DNA of 26,502 nucleotides from positions 2,673,138-2,699,639 of the forward strand of contig NW_003130854.1 in assembly GCF_000003605.2 (NCBI RefSeq), given 5' to 3'. The translations under genes and the position numbers were made by a program. The notes under the pieces were generated by a model. The model was not told where the DNA came from. It did not search any database and worked only from the letters and a program-made list of their open reading frames with translations. Below, in pieces: positions 9,287 to 19,870 of this stretch; the stretch's first letter is position 1; every line of letters begins with the position of its first letter. This stretch comes from Saccoglossus kowalevskii. Its lineage: Eukaryota; Hemichordata; Enteropneusta; Harrimaniidae.

Positions 9287-12200
9287 GTATGTAGTCATGT
9301 AGCGACCCAGGCAAGAATAACCCATCGGTACTATATCCCTACGATTAGATTTTAACAATTCTGGTATTTTAAATAAATTGTAATTCACGTCGATACACCG
9401 CACAATCACATGCGGCCTTCAAATTCCTTAGTTATATTAGTGCTGTTGTAGTTGTCGGACTTTTGTCTTCTGCTTCAGACTCGTACGTGGCTACTCCAAC
9501 AGCACTAATAATAATAGTACCTACGTTTTGCACCGCGCTGTTCATATGCGCTATCATGTCTGGAATTATTGAGGTTGGTTGAACTTCAGCAATGACAAGG
9601 TCAAAGGGTCAAAAATATGGAGTAAGGTTTCCTATAAAATAATTCTATAATTATGCAACCTACCTGATGCAGATGTACAGACTTGTCGAATATCATTTTT
9701 GTACAGCGTGTTTTATATATTTGACTTGATTTGTCAGTCTAATTTCTGCATAATTATCGTAAATAAATGAGGTGCCGTATATAATTATACACTGGGTTTC
9801 ATGAAGGTATGAATTTGTTTTTTGAAAATTTATAAATATTTACAAAACATTCATCTTGGAAAATCTTTACGTTTCATTTAAATCCAAAGAAGATTCTTCC
9901 TTTGGCTGTAGAAACCATTTTTTAACGCCCACCACCCATGAGTCTTTGCAGATTTTTTTCAATCAATGTACCATGAATGAAAAAATAGAACCCCATCAGA
10001 TCCAAGTACAAGTGTTATCATAATTGTGTTTATCGGTTTCGTAATGCTATGAGAAACCTGTTATTCAAGCAATGCAATAATTGTTCAAACTATGTCTGGC
10101 CCTGTGTGACCATATAAACATTCTTCTATATATTCATTCTTTTTGTATATACAGAGTGGTGCACACTTTGAACTAGTTTCAGCCAGTTACTGGAACATCA
10201 CTTTGCCAGAGATTACATAGCTAATATTTATTGATCCTGACAGTAAAAAATTTTGCAGTTGTGTTGTGGGGCTTGCCTTTATAAAACATTGATCACATCA
10301 GCTACAGCTAGCTGTCAAACATCAAAAGATATTGGTAAGACTTTCTTAGGACCCCTTCACCCATAACTCCAATCATAACACTGCCTCACCAGTACCCCTG
10401 TTTTCATTGTATATACCCCTCTTCAGTTCACTTGTAGTTATTTGGAGAGGCATATTGAATCACATTGGGGGCTGGAGTATAAGGGTAAGGAACTCTGTTG
10501 TGAGTGTGACCAAATGTTAAATATTCGCACATCTTGTTGTTGTGACATCAGGCACAGAAATATCAATCTGCAGTGTGAACGATTGAATAACTGGTAGAAA
10601 TAAGATTATTAACCAAGATAAAAGAAACAGTAGTAGATCAAAGCAATTATTTTTAATGAATCCTATAAGGTATATGATAAAACCTGTGTGGACTGGATAC
10701 GGCTTTTGCAGCCCTTTAAAAGTTTTATTGCCTATAAACATAAATAAATATGATTATTGCTTACACAATATGCGATTTTCAAATGAGTAAAGACACTAGC
10801 AAAAACAGCCAGAGACTACAACTATCGGTAACCAACAAAAACACACTGTGCTGTGTTGACTCAAGAACACACGAAACATCAAAGAAACCAGAGAGAGAGC
10901 TTTCAAGTTTAACTTCTTATTTATTCCGCCATTTTCAGTTACACCAACATCATTACTTTTTACATATCAATACACTCAGGTGATCAGGTGAAATATAACA
11001 ATATTACAAAAGTATGTATTCTGACCCATGCAATAAAGTAGTTCCAAAAACTTCACACACTCATTTGCATTAGAATTTATAGAAATTTATGTTTATTGTA
11101 CAACCTCACAAAAGACAATCAGTCTGTTTCCATGTGAGAATGAGCGGTTGAATTTTAACACCACAGCGCGCAAGTTTCGTAATGACTGAACCTGAAACTT
11201 GTCTACTGTAGAATACTTTATTTTCGCTTGGAATTTATTTTCGCTATTTTCGTTGAAAGAATGATTACGTGAAAATAAAATCCAGCGAATATACTTTTTC
11301 CCCCTATATTTTACATTCAACTCGTCAAAAATCAGTGAAAATAAATTCCATACAAAACACCCAAAATGCCTTTTCAGCGAAAATTAATTCCAGCTAAAAT
11401 AAAGTATTTCACAGTATTAGCCAGACTCTTCTTCAATTCTATTAATATTTTAAATCTCTTTAAAACAGATTTATGCTTAATTCACACCAATTAAAAAGCA
11501 GTAATATAGGGAATCCAGGGAAATACTAATGATTTAAGACCAATACAAAACAGAAAAAGGCCAGACTTTAAAGGGCAAGATGTCTTTGGCAAGGATTTTG
11601 AATTCCTGGCATAGTGGTAGGCATGTAAAAATGTAAACTACACATTCTCCCTGTAACATGGGTGAAGAGATTTCTAGCATATACATGCAGGCTGAAAGGG
11701 TACACCCATAGGACACTGTATCCCTAGGCTATGTGAAATCACAGTAATACCGGTACTGACATTTTTTTTATTTGAGAACATGAATTATTGCACATTAAAT
11801 CTGTTGAACTTGTGATCACATTCAGCATAACATTTGATGTGTTAATGAATAGTTATCATAACATAGTGCAGTCAAATTTTTGCAAGAAACTACTAGTATC
11901 ATAATCTGAAGTTGAAACCATTGCAGGGCAGGGCTTCCCCATCTAGTGCTTCTGCTTTTAATTGTTTGTTTTAGTATGTAGGAAAGGATAATGAACTTGA
12001 ATACCAGGTTGATCTGCACAATATTAAAATCAAATAACAGAGTGCTACAATGACACTGTTTTAATAATAATATCTGATCTTAAAAAGACTATAGATACCA
12101 CTCTTTTAAAAAAATGTTTGTTTTTGTCTCCACGTTCCATGCAAAATATTTGAACACCTCTGCTGTTTCGATCTCAGTTTAACCTCTGTTGTTGAGTGAA

Positions 12201-15200
12201 CTTGTAATACCATGGGCTGTTTTATCCTCTCACCTTTTGGTTTAGATAATACTAGCTCGTAACATGTATACGAACAAGTGATATTAGGAGATAATCTTGT
12301 ATTGAATATTCTGTAAGTCGAGTTTCTCCTTCAGAAACTGATGTAATAATACCAGTGCATTCACCTGTCACTGGTAGAATAGTGGTTGTAGTTATGGACT
12401 TATGATTTCATATCCTACCTTGGGTTAAATACTAAAAGAGGTCAACCACTACTTTAGGTTAGTGTGCCACAGACTCAGCGGTCGAAAGGCTAAATCCACT
12501 AACAAATGCAGATTTGGGGGAGCCTTGATGACAGTCTGCCGGCACAAAATGTGTTGTTGAAAAAAAATATAAACATTTAAATATAGTTTAATGAGTTATA
12601 TTTATGTTTTTTTTTTTTGTAGTTCCGTGGTGCTTACAATGCCATAAGCCACCTTATTGATGACTGTCCTGATAAGTCAAAAGTTAAAGTGGTGACACAC
12701 AGCAGTGGTAATCATGGACAGGCATTGGCACTTGCTGCTAAAATGGCTGGTGTACAAGCCTATATTGTGATGCAGAATATCTCTCCAGCTATTAAAGTCC
12801 GTGCAGTTAAAGAGTATGGTGCCACAGTTGTTGAATGTGAACCTGGTGAAAAGGTAAGTTTATTGTTTAGTAATCTAGGGTAGCATAATCTATGTTGCTC
12901 ATAGTACTAAATCAATGTATTAAATGTATACACATAAATTCTGAAAAAAAAAATCTGCAGGGTATTTACATTTATTGTATTGAGAATAATACAACTGTAT
13001 TTATACCTATACCCAATTTGCAGCAGCCTGGAATTGTTCTGTATATGCAATTATATAATGGTCTATAAATTGTCTTGCTTTACTGTAGGCAAGAGAAGAT
13101 GCAACAAATAAAGTGATGGCAGAAACTGGTGCTATATTCATTTCATCATCTCAACATCCAGATGTAATTGCTGGTCAAGGAACAATGGCAGTAGAGTTGT
13201 TGAATGAGGTAAGTAAAGAACTTAGTGAATGTGGTAAGCAACAATAAGAGGGAAGTCAGTGAATAAGGTAAAACAATTGAAAGGGGAGTAAGCGAATGAG
13301 GTAAGAAACTATATAAGGGAAGTCAGTGAATAAGGTTAAAACAATTGAAAGGTAGTAAGCGAATGAGGTAAGAAACTATATAAGGGAAGTCAGTGAATAA
13401 GGTTAAAACAATTGAAAGGTAGTAAGCGAATGAGGTAAGAAACTATATAAGGGAAGTCAGTGAATAAGGTTAAAACAATGGAAAGGTAGTAAGCGAATGA
13501 GGTAAGAAACTATATAAGGGAAGTCAGTGAATAAGGTTAAAACAATTGAAAAGGTAATGACTATAGAAGGAAAGTTAGTTTTTGAAATATTTAGTGACTT
13601 TTCCTTTTTGCAATAGTAAGACATAATGGTGACTGTAGCATGCTTGTCAGGTGTATACAGTAAAATCACACTGTCATCATTTCACTATATATGTAACAGT
13701 ATTATGATACCAAAAATTTATAAACACACTATAGACTATAGACAAGTGTCAATACATTTTTACAATATATCTTGAATTCTGTTTCAGGTACCTAATCTTG
13801 ATGCTATTGTAGCCCCTGTATCCGGTGGTGGTATGGTTGCTGGTATCTGCATTGCTGCCAAGGTAAATATTGGTTTCCTTAACCATTTATTTTGACAATT
13901 AATGCAGTCCTCAATAACTGTTCCGCATGTAGAGAATGTCCCCTTTTGTTAAAGTGAAATGAATTGATGGAGTAATCTTTATGCATGAAAAAAATGCTCA
14001 CAGAATTAATTACATTCAATTGGCTCTTCACACTGACTACATGTATAACATTCTGAGAAATAGATGTTAATCTATAACCCAATGTAGTATTATGTATTCA
14101 AATTTTGTATTATATCAGCACTTGCAAACTGCACATAAAACACATCAGGAGAGACAACAATTGTCGCCTGGCAAACAATTGTATTCAAATACAACTTAAT
14201 CAATGAGCCACATTTTTCTAGCTGTATTATTGAGCAATGTAATACCAAACAAAAGATGCTCCATAGCAGTTGACTTTGTGGTTGCAGCAATGTTTCTAAA
14301 CAATGGTGTCAGTTGATCTAAGACTATATTCGTTTAATTTCCTATTTTTTTTTACATCAGTATGTCATGCCTGGTGACTTGTAGTTATGTTGTTCAAACC
14401 ATACAACTTATGAAATGTATAAGTTGCTATTTTTTTGTTTAGACTATTCCTGCATGTTTTATATTTGGGGTGTGTAAACAGAAATCAAGTAACATGTTTT
14501 TTGGTGACTTAATTATATGTACAAAAGCATTTCTTTGTATTTATACTGTAGTTAATTTTATATGTAGTTGATTGGGAACTACATTAGAAAGACATGGTTA
14601 TTACCTACGTAGCACATATGATACAGATAAACCAACCAGAGAATACACAAACAGAATCCACACTTGCACAATTCAGATGACAGTATACCTCAAATCACTA
14701 TTAGATCTACTTAAAAATCATTATACTTGTCTTTACAGCACATCAAACCAGATATTAAAATCTATGCAGCTGAACCCATCAATGCTGATGACTGTGCCAA
14801 ATCGTTTGCTGCAGGTCACCGAATTCCGTTACCGGGACCACCGGACACAATTGCTGATGGATTGAAAACATCAGTAGGAGTTAATTCTTTTCCTATCATC
14901 AAAGATAATATTGAGGATGTAATCACTGTTACTGAAGAAGAAATCAAGGTATATGACTATTAGTATTTGTCCCTGTTCGGACGCAGTCCGATAACAGGGA
15001 CCTATGGATTGACCTTTGTGTGTGCGTCAGTGTGTGTGTCCGGTCCTGTATCTTAGACATGCCTGGATTGATTACATTCAAACTTCACACATACATCATA
15101 TTATACATAAGCACATCAATTTGTTTCACAATCTAATTCAAGATGGCCGAAAGGTGGCCATTTTTGTGCTGAAAAATCTAAATTGAGCATTTCTGGCATC

Positions 15201-16438
15201 TCAGAACCGGATCTTGGATGTTTACAGGTGGATTCTGTCAAAACTTGGTACATACATTTATGCACATCATTTTGTTTTTCAGATGGGATTCAAAATGACC
15301 AATATGAGACCATTTTGTTTTAATGAATGCAGTTCTAGTGNNNNNNNNNNNNNNNNNNNNNNNNNNNNNNNNNNNNNNNNNNNNNNNNNNNNNNNNNNNN
15401 NNNNNNNNNNNNNNNNNNNNNNNNNNNNNNNNNNNNNNNNNNNNNNNNNNNNNNNNNNNNNNNNNNNNNNNNNNNNNNNNNNNNNNNNNNNNNNNNNNNN
15501 NNNNNNNNNNNNNNNNNNNNNNNNNNNNNNNNNNNNNNNNNNNNNNNNNNNNNNNNNNNNNNNNNNNNNNNNNNNNNNNNNNNNNNNNNNNNNNNNNNNC
15601 AGATACATCAGTTTGACTATGAGATTGTGATGGCTGACCAGTGGCCATTTTGTTTTAATTAATGATATTATAGAGCAATATACATTGTATCTCTCAATAT
15701 GGACAAGTACTCTATTGACACTCAGATACAAGATGCCTGAATGTTAAAAAATCATAATCAAGCATCAGCTTCTGGATCCATATCTCTGACACTATATTAC
15801 TATAAACAAAACTGTATATTCTAAATTTGATAATTAATGTGGCTGTGCATGGCTTGTTACTTTAAAAAGGGGGTGTGTGTGGAAAAAGACTGGCAGGTCA
15901 ACACAAGTTGTTACCATCAAATAGTGAACAATAAACTGAATGCACATTTTAACTTAGATGCTCTGTGTTATTTATAAGAACTGAAAGGTAATCGTTTTGC
16001 GTCAGCGACAGCAATTTTCACCAAATGCGAGTACCGGTACCTCTGAATGTACACTCGAAATGCAGATATTAAAATGTTTACTCGTATCATTGTTTAGTTT
16101 AGCCAGTCAGCTGTTAACCCCTAATTCAGTTGAGCTAGCTCCAAACAAATGTTTTACAGTAATTATATATTAATCTGAAACGGAATCGTGTTCATAAAGA
16201 CTACTTTAGGGGGCCATCGATCAGCAGAATTTCTCATTTGCAATCGTAATTTCTTTTTCAGATTGCTACAAAGTTAATGTGGGAGAGAACCAAGCTATGC
16301 ATAGAGCCGTCATCTGGTACAGCTGTGGCTGCTGTACTCTCAGATAAATTCAAAGCACTTCCAGCAAGCATCAAGAATGTTGGTGTAATTCTATCTGGTG
16401 GAAATCTGGATCTCTCCAAATTGTCTGATTGGTTTTAA
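9110..16438 (+). CDS. Serine/aspartate racemase family enzyme, probable aspartate racemase (six exons)
   Basis: Joined exons are 9110-9286, 12623-12853, 13089-13208, 13788-13862, 14739-14948 and 16262-16438. They give 329 residues, close to the 340 of human serine racemase, and every junction is GT-AG and phase 0. Family members are cytosolic fold-type II PLP enzymes that interconvert L and D forms of serine or aspartate and eliminate water from serine. Visible landmarks are the PLP lysine K59 in FQKIGAFK-FRGA, HSSGNHGQ with catalytic S87, substrate arginine R138, the phosphate loop SGGG (188-191), a metal site E213/A217/D219, E286, and SGGN with S316 near the end. S155-S156-S157 replaces the His-Pro-Asn of vertebrate serine racemase. 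This triple-serine loop is the feature proposed to confer aspartate racemase activity in invertebrates. The C-terminal PDZ-binding tail of mammals is missing. The start at 9110 fits family length and has A at -3. Family is near certain; aspartate specificity is inference. Confidence 0.93.
9435..9510. repeat. Inverted repeat with perfect 14-bp arms
   Basis: TATTAGTGCTGTTG at 9435-9448 is the exact reverse complement of 9497-9510, with 48 bases between. Inner bases GTAG/CTAC extend the pairing across a small bulge. It lies 150 bp into intron 1. It could be a small MITE or a chance hairpin. Confidence 0.6.
10675..10713. repeat. Half copy of a fold-back repeat
   Basis: AAACCTGTGTGGACTGGATA with CTTTTGCAGCC matches one arm of the inverted repeat at 21380-21503. 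The partner arm is not seen nearby, so this is probably a truncated copy. Confidence 0.5.
11204..11416. mobile_element. MITE copy 1, about 210 bp
   Basis: Terminal inverted repeats of about 28 bp are read as CTGTAGAATACTTTATTTTC at the left. The reverse complement of CTAAAATAAAGTATTTCACAG stands at the right. TA flanks both ends (11204-11205 and 11415-11416) as a probable target duplication. The inside has more GCGAAAATAAATTCC palindromes. A second copy in inverse orientation stands at 22141-22352. It has no coding capacity. The TA duplication suggests a Tc1/mariner- or PIF-type source, which is inference. Confidence 0.7.
12623..12853 (+). CDS. Racemase exon 2 (residues 60-136)
   Basis: Acceptor TTTTTTTTTGTAG is followed by FRGAYNAISHL. 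The exon includes HSSGNHGQALALAAKMAGVQ with S87, the residue that removes the proton on the face opposite the PLP lysine. It ends EPGEK|GTAAGT. Confidence 0.93.
13089..13208 (+). CDS. Racemase exon 3 (residues 137-176), triple-serine loop
   Basis: AREDATNKV carries R138, equivalent to the substrate-carboxylate arginine R135 of human serine racemase. Codons at 13143-13151 (TCA TCA TCT) give S155-S156-S157, directly before QHPDVIAGQG. The exon ends AATGAG|GTAAGT, and that donor motif is multiplied in the adjoining minisatellite. Confidence 0.93.
13234..13556 (+). repeat. 67-bp minisatellite in racemase intron 3
   Basis: Unit starts lie at 13234, 13301, 13368, 13435 and 13502, each exactly 67 bases apart; the last copy is partial. 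Units 2 to 4 are almost identical and unit 1 is more diverged. Each unit begins GTAAG and ends AGCGAATGAG, so every unit boundary recreates GAATGAG|GTAAG, the exon 3 donor. The array begins 25 bases after the true donor. Confidence 0.95.
13788..13862 (+). CDS. Racemase exon 4 (residues 177-201)
   Basis: Twenty-five codons, VPNLDAIVAPVSGGGMVAG and onward, hold the PLP phosphate-binding loop. The loop reads S188-G-G-G where human serine racemase has four glycines. Acceptor TTTCAG and donor AAG|GTAAAT are both acceptable. Confidence 0.92.
13863..14738 (+). other. Racemase intron 4
   Basis: The intron is 876 bases of AT-rich sequence without a recognisable repeat or gene. It ends in a TTGTCTTTACAG acceptor. 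Confidence 0.8.
14739..14948 (+). CDS. Racemase exon 5 (residues 202-271)
   Basis: HIKPDIKIYAAEPINADDC gives the divalent-cation site E213, backbone A217 and D219, matching E210/A214/D216 of the human enzyme. IADGLKTSVG has T245 where human serine racemase has S242, a substrate-side position. The exon ends TEEEIK|GTATAT. Confidence 0.93.
14970..15000. repeat. Hairpin at the edge of a repeat block
   Basis: TCCCTGTTCGGAC faces GTCCGATAACAGGGA, giving a stem of about 13 bp with a two-base bulge and a short loop. It probably marks the end of the repeat element that fills intron 5. Confidence 0.6.
15066..15670. repeat. Degenerate tandem repeat flanking a gap
   Basis: GGATTGATTACATTCAAACTT...GCACATCAATTTGTTT near 15066 recurs with changes as GGATTCTGTCAAAACTT...GCACATCATTTTGTTT near 15231, a period near 165. 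CCATTTTGTTTTAAT-AATG occurs on both sides of the gap (about 15310 and 15644). The array probably caused the assembly gap. Confidence 0.5.
15341..15599. other. Assembly gap (259 N)
   Basis: The run of N is read directly. Nothing can be said about its content, and the number of N may be an estimate. Confidence 0.99.
16262..16438 (+). CDS. Racemase exon 6 (residues 272-329 and stop)
   Basis: The exon starts IATKLMWERTK, then EPSSGTAVAAVLS and VGVILSGGNLDLS with S316, the serine that contacts the PLP pyridine nitrogen in this family. It ends SDWF and TAA. The human protein continues for about a dozen more residues. Confidence 0.93.
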   Translation: MATKLMWERTKLCIEPSSGTAVAAVLSDKFKALPASIKNVGVILSGGNLDLSKLSDWF

Positions 16439-16598
16439 CTGTAGAGTGCGGATATTCACCAAAAATGTCAAATTTTCTATTGGAATGTTTTGATGTAAAG
16501 TAAAGTAGTTACACTAATGTGTATACAAATATTGTGTGTGTAAAAAATGCCAATGAATGTAGTGCTCTTTGATGCTTTGACTAGAGAATACACCATTC

Positions 16599-16604
16599 AA
16601 TAAA
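16599..16604 (+). terminator. Polyadenylation signal AATAAA, racemase gene
   Basis: This is the first AATAAA after the stop codon, 160 bases downstream. A second AATAAA at 17560-17565 could serve a longer 3' UTR. Transcript ends are not visible from sequence. Confidence 0.5.
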
Positions 16605-19257
16605 TTGATTAACACCACCCAGGGCCCAAGGTGAATGTGTTCTGGCAATGTGAAAATAATTAATTGAAATTATGCACGGGACCATAGTGTGGTATTGTTT
16701 TTATTTGCACTTTCAGAAACATCATGCCAACATGGCTATCATTTCAACAAACAACAGTAGATGCATTGTAGGCAACTGTTAATACTTGACTAACCCATAC
16801 AAGTGGAGGGAAATAGTCTTTTAATTTAACTCAGGAACTTGAGGAATTTTTTTTTTTTTATGTACCTGTCACAATCCAGTCTTGCAAACAATGTATACAT
16901 GTATTACTTGTTTTAAAGAAACTCTTAATTTAACAACGTCAATGTAAAAGTAAAACTTGTAATATAATTTTTTAAACAAATTTATAGCCCTGTTAAAAAT
17001 GTAAAGCATGACCTATAGGCCAAACTGTTAATCCACTGCAAGATGCATCGTTGAAACTGTGATAGGATAATTACAGGCTGTGAGGGGATTTCCCGTCATA
17101 TAAAGTCCAACCCAAATCTTTAATTAATTTTTTTGGGGTGTAGGGTGGCTTGCACAAAAGCCTTTTCAAGATCCTGCAGTGAATAGGGAAAAACACCTAT
17201 TCCCTCAAATGCTTTTAGTGAGACCTGCTAATACAGTTACACTTGCAATTTTTATCTATTTTACCCATTTTCAGATGGATTATAGTTGTAGAACTTTCGA
17301 TACATTGTATACTATTCATAGATGCAGTCAAAGTTCAACACTTTTGTTCCCATAGCATGAAAAAACAAGTTTACTCTGAAATAGGACACAAGTAACACTG
17401 AAATAAGCCATTCTGATTGACAAAAAGCAAGTAGATTTTAACAGCATGGTCACCTGACTGTGCTAGTAATCTCTGTAAATAAGAGGAATGTTTATTGAAG
17501 CAGACAGAAAATAATGAAAATATTCTATAGCATTACATTTTGTAAATTGTATGTCTACCAATAAAATGAAATACGGTATGAAGCTTGTTCACGGTTGTGT
17601 TCTCCTGTTTAGACTACTGTGCGATTGCAGTGATTATCATTTTTGATATGTTGTATATGTACTGTGGCTGACACTTCCAAGTCATTCAGGTTTTACTAAT
17701 GCATGCAGTTGGTGCCAATAATTAGTTTGCAACCAGCAACAAAATGCAGGCTACATTTTGTTATGCACCGGACTTATTTCTTGTGTTTGGGTTGATCAAT
17801 TGAAGGCAATATGGTTTATGTATGAACCATATTCAATATAGTGATCTTAGAATTTTCGTAACATAATTTTTTTTTAAATCTCAAAGGTCTGCGCCAATCA
17901 ATGTTTAACAACTATCTTCAGCCCATATACGTACAAAATGGTGTTTTTCATTTATCTGCCAGTTAACCACAGGCCAGCAAACACTGAAACAAAAGTACCG
18001 GTAATTAGCTCATTAGATAATCAGGGATAATAGTTTGGGCCTTGCAGCAATAGGCCCTACTTGGGAACCCTGAAAGATCACGCATCCTAGTATTTTTGTT
18101 GGCATGACAACATCATGCACATCAATCAAGGCAATTTAATTTAAAATACCAGACTTTAGTGATCATTGGGAAGAAAAAGACAGTAGTTGTGAGCCCCGAT
18201 TTTGGCTTCTGAATAAAAAACAAACTCTGTCAACGGTTATGTAATCAAGAGGTATTATGAAGCAAAAATCATCAGATTTTCAATTATGACTTTACCACAA
18301 TCAACTAATGTTGTGTACAAGAATTCAGACAGCATCCAAAATCAGCAACATAATCAACACAGTGCCTGTTTTACTAGTTTTTGTTCCAGAACTAGGTCAT
18401 TTTCATCAGTACATGTGTATTTTCAGTATGATGAGCTGTGTGAATGAACTAAGCAGGTGGTTTATGGCTGAAATCAACATGTACATATAGTTTACTATAT
18501 GTGAATCGGGTCCAATTTCTATGTCATTGGCCTAGGGTCCTTCTATACAAAAGGAGTTGTGTAACACACCTACACTGTGACAACACACAATTTGCGAAAA
18601 AAGAAAACCTCCCAGCCGTAATTTATCAGTGCACAATATTAAAATTACAACTCTCTTGGTCTATTACGAACAAGCTACACTTGCATCAATATAGAAACGG
18701 GAATATTTGTTTGTCACACAAACAAGCGACCGAAAGAGCTCCGCTGTAACATCTACCCACCCTATGTTTTCAACTCAGTTAACAATTATTATATATGCTA
18801 AATATTTCCACAAACAGAATTCAGCATAGATGTTACCAATATTATAAGGTACGGTAATATCACAGTCTGCATTATTTGCCTCCCTTTAGTTGATGGATAA
18901 TACTAGCCCATTACATTGCTCATATCAACTCTTCTACCAATGAGTGATATCAGGTGATGAGCCATTTATCACAGGACCAACACCAAAAGTAACAGACTGA
19001 GAAATCTGCCTTAATTTGGCCCATCCAAAAAGTCGCCCTGGGCGATTTCATGGCTGGTGGGCCCTTATTTGGGCTTCAAAATTGTTAGTGTCAGGAAAGA
19101 TTGAAATGTGCAAAGAATATTGTTAAAATATTAAAAAAACACCTTAAAAAACTGCCGAAAAATCGCCCTGGGAAATGTACTACAATAGCTCTAAAAAAAA
19201 ACGGAATATTGTAGGATCACGTATTTGATTTCCTGTTTATCCTATGTATCTATGTAT
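16605..19257. other. Gene-free stretch between the convergent genes
   Basis: No coding frame with family resemblance occurs on either strand, and I see no tRNA or other RNA gene. It may hold long 3' UTR sequence of the racemase up to the 17560 signal. The rest is unremarkable AT-rich sequence. Confidence 0.5.
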
Positions 19258-19870
19258 AGTGGAGAGATCTTGGCACGTGCCGAAACTTGTGTGTGAACAG
19301 TCAGGATTGAGTCGGCACAAACCAAAAAGAACTTGATCTCGGCCCCGATAGATTCTTGGGACCGAAACTCAGCACATGCCGAGATTTGCTGCCTGAACGC
19401 TCGACACGAGCTGAAATCACGCCCTCGGTGGTAAAAACAAGAAAACATAAGCTGATTCATAGTAGTATGTAGGAAATTTAGATATACTAGTATATGGTCA
19501 CATGCAGCAGTAATGAATGGAATGAATGCAAACCATCGTCAGCAACGCATATTTATGTGCTGCTGCAATCGCTATTTTCTTGCAATACTAAATTGATGTG
19601 AAAAAAATAATTGTGTTTCGAATCTCCTTTGCCGTTCATGTGCACGATGGATGGTAATAAGCACTATAACAATTATTATTATCATCATATACGTATCGTT
19701 TTCTATGTTTGGGCCAACAGATTGACGAATGAGGGCGTGATTTCGGCACGAGCCTTAAGTCAGTCCTAAGTAGGTCCCGAATAACGTGAACGCAACTGCT
19801 GTAATCCCTCTGCAAACGCAACGGATTAAAAATTTCGGCATGTGCAGAGATCCCGTAACGTGAACGTAGT
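19258..19870. mobile_element. Fold-back element with inverted ends
   Basis: The left part (about 19258-19440) and right part (about 19727-19870) are related in inverse orientation. GAAATCACGCCCTC near 19411 faces GAGGGCGTGATTTC near 19729. GGCACGTGCCGAAA near 19271 faces TTTCGGCATGTGC near 19835. Both halves contain repeated GTGAACG/CTGAACG words. No transposase frame is present, so it looks non-autonomous. Borders are approximate. Confidence 0.5.

Larger units (their letters stand above)
9287..12622 (+). other. Racemase intron 1
   Basis: The intron is 3336 bases, from GTATGT to a T-rich tract ending in TAG. It contains a 14-bp inverted repeat (9435-9510), a half fold-back repeat (about 10675-10713) and a MITE (11204-11416). 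I see no gene inside; the remaining sequence is AT-rich filler. Confidence 0.85.
14949..16261 (+). other. Racemase intron 5 with repeats and assembly gap
   Basis: The intron runs from GTATAT to TTTTTCAG. It contains a hairpin (14970-15000), degenerate tandem-like repeat sequence and 259 N (15341-15599). Its true length is therefore uncertain. No gene is seen in the readable part, 15600-16261 included. Confidence 0.8.

Noticed and set aside
9038-9409. Open frame of 123 codons on the minus strand over racemase exon 1
   Set aside because: It is the antisense of conserved racemase coding sequence. A similar antisense frame appears over the duplicate exon at 1678-1908, as expected from the shared sequence.
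13209-13556. CRISPR array
   Set aside because: The units are contiguous 67-bp copies with no unique spacers, and the setting is a eukaryotic intron.
14572-14865. 97-codon plus-strand frame overlapping racemase exon 5
   Set aside because: It starts in intron 4 and reads exon 5 in a different frame from the conserved IYAAEPINADDC reading.
15214-15731. Four open frames of about 100-150 codons around 15.2-15.7 kb
   Set aside because: They are open only because they run through N.
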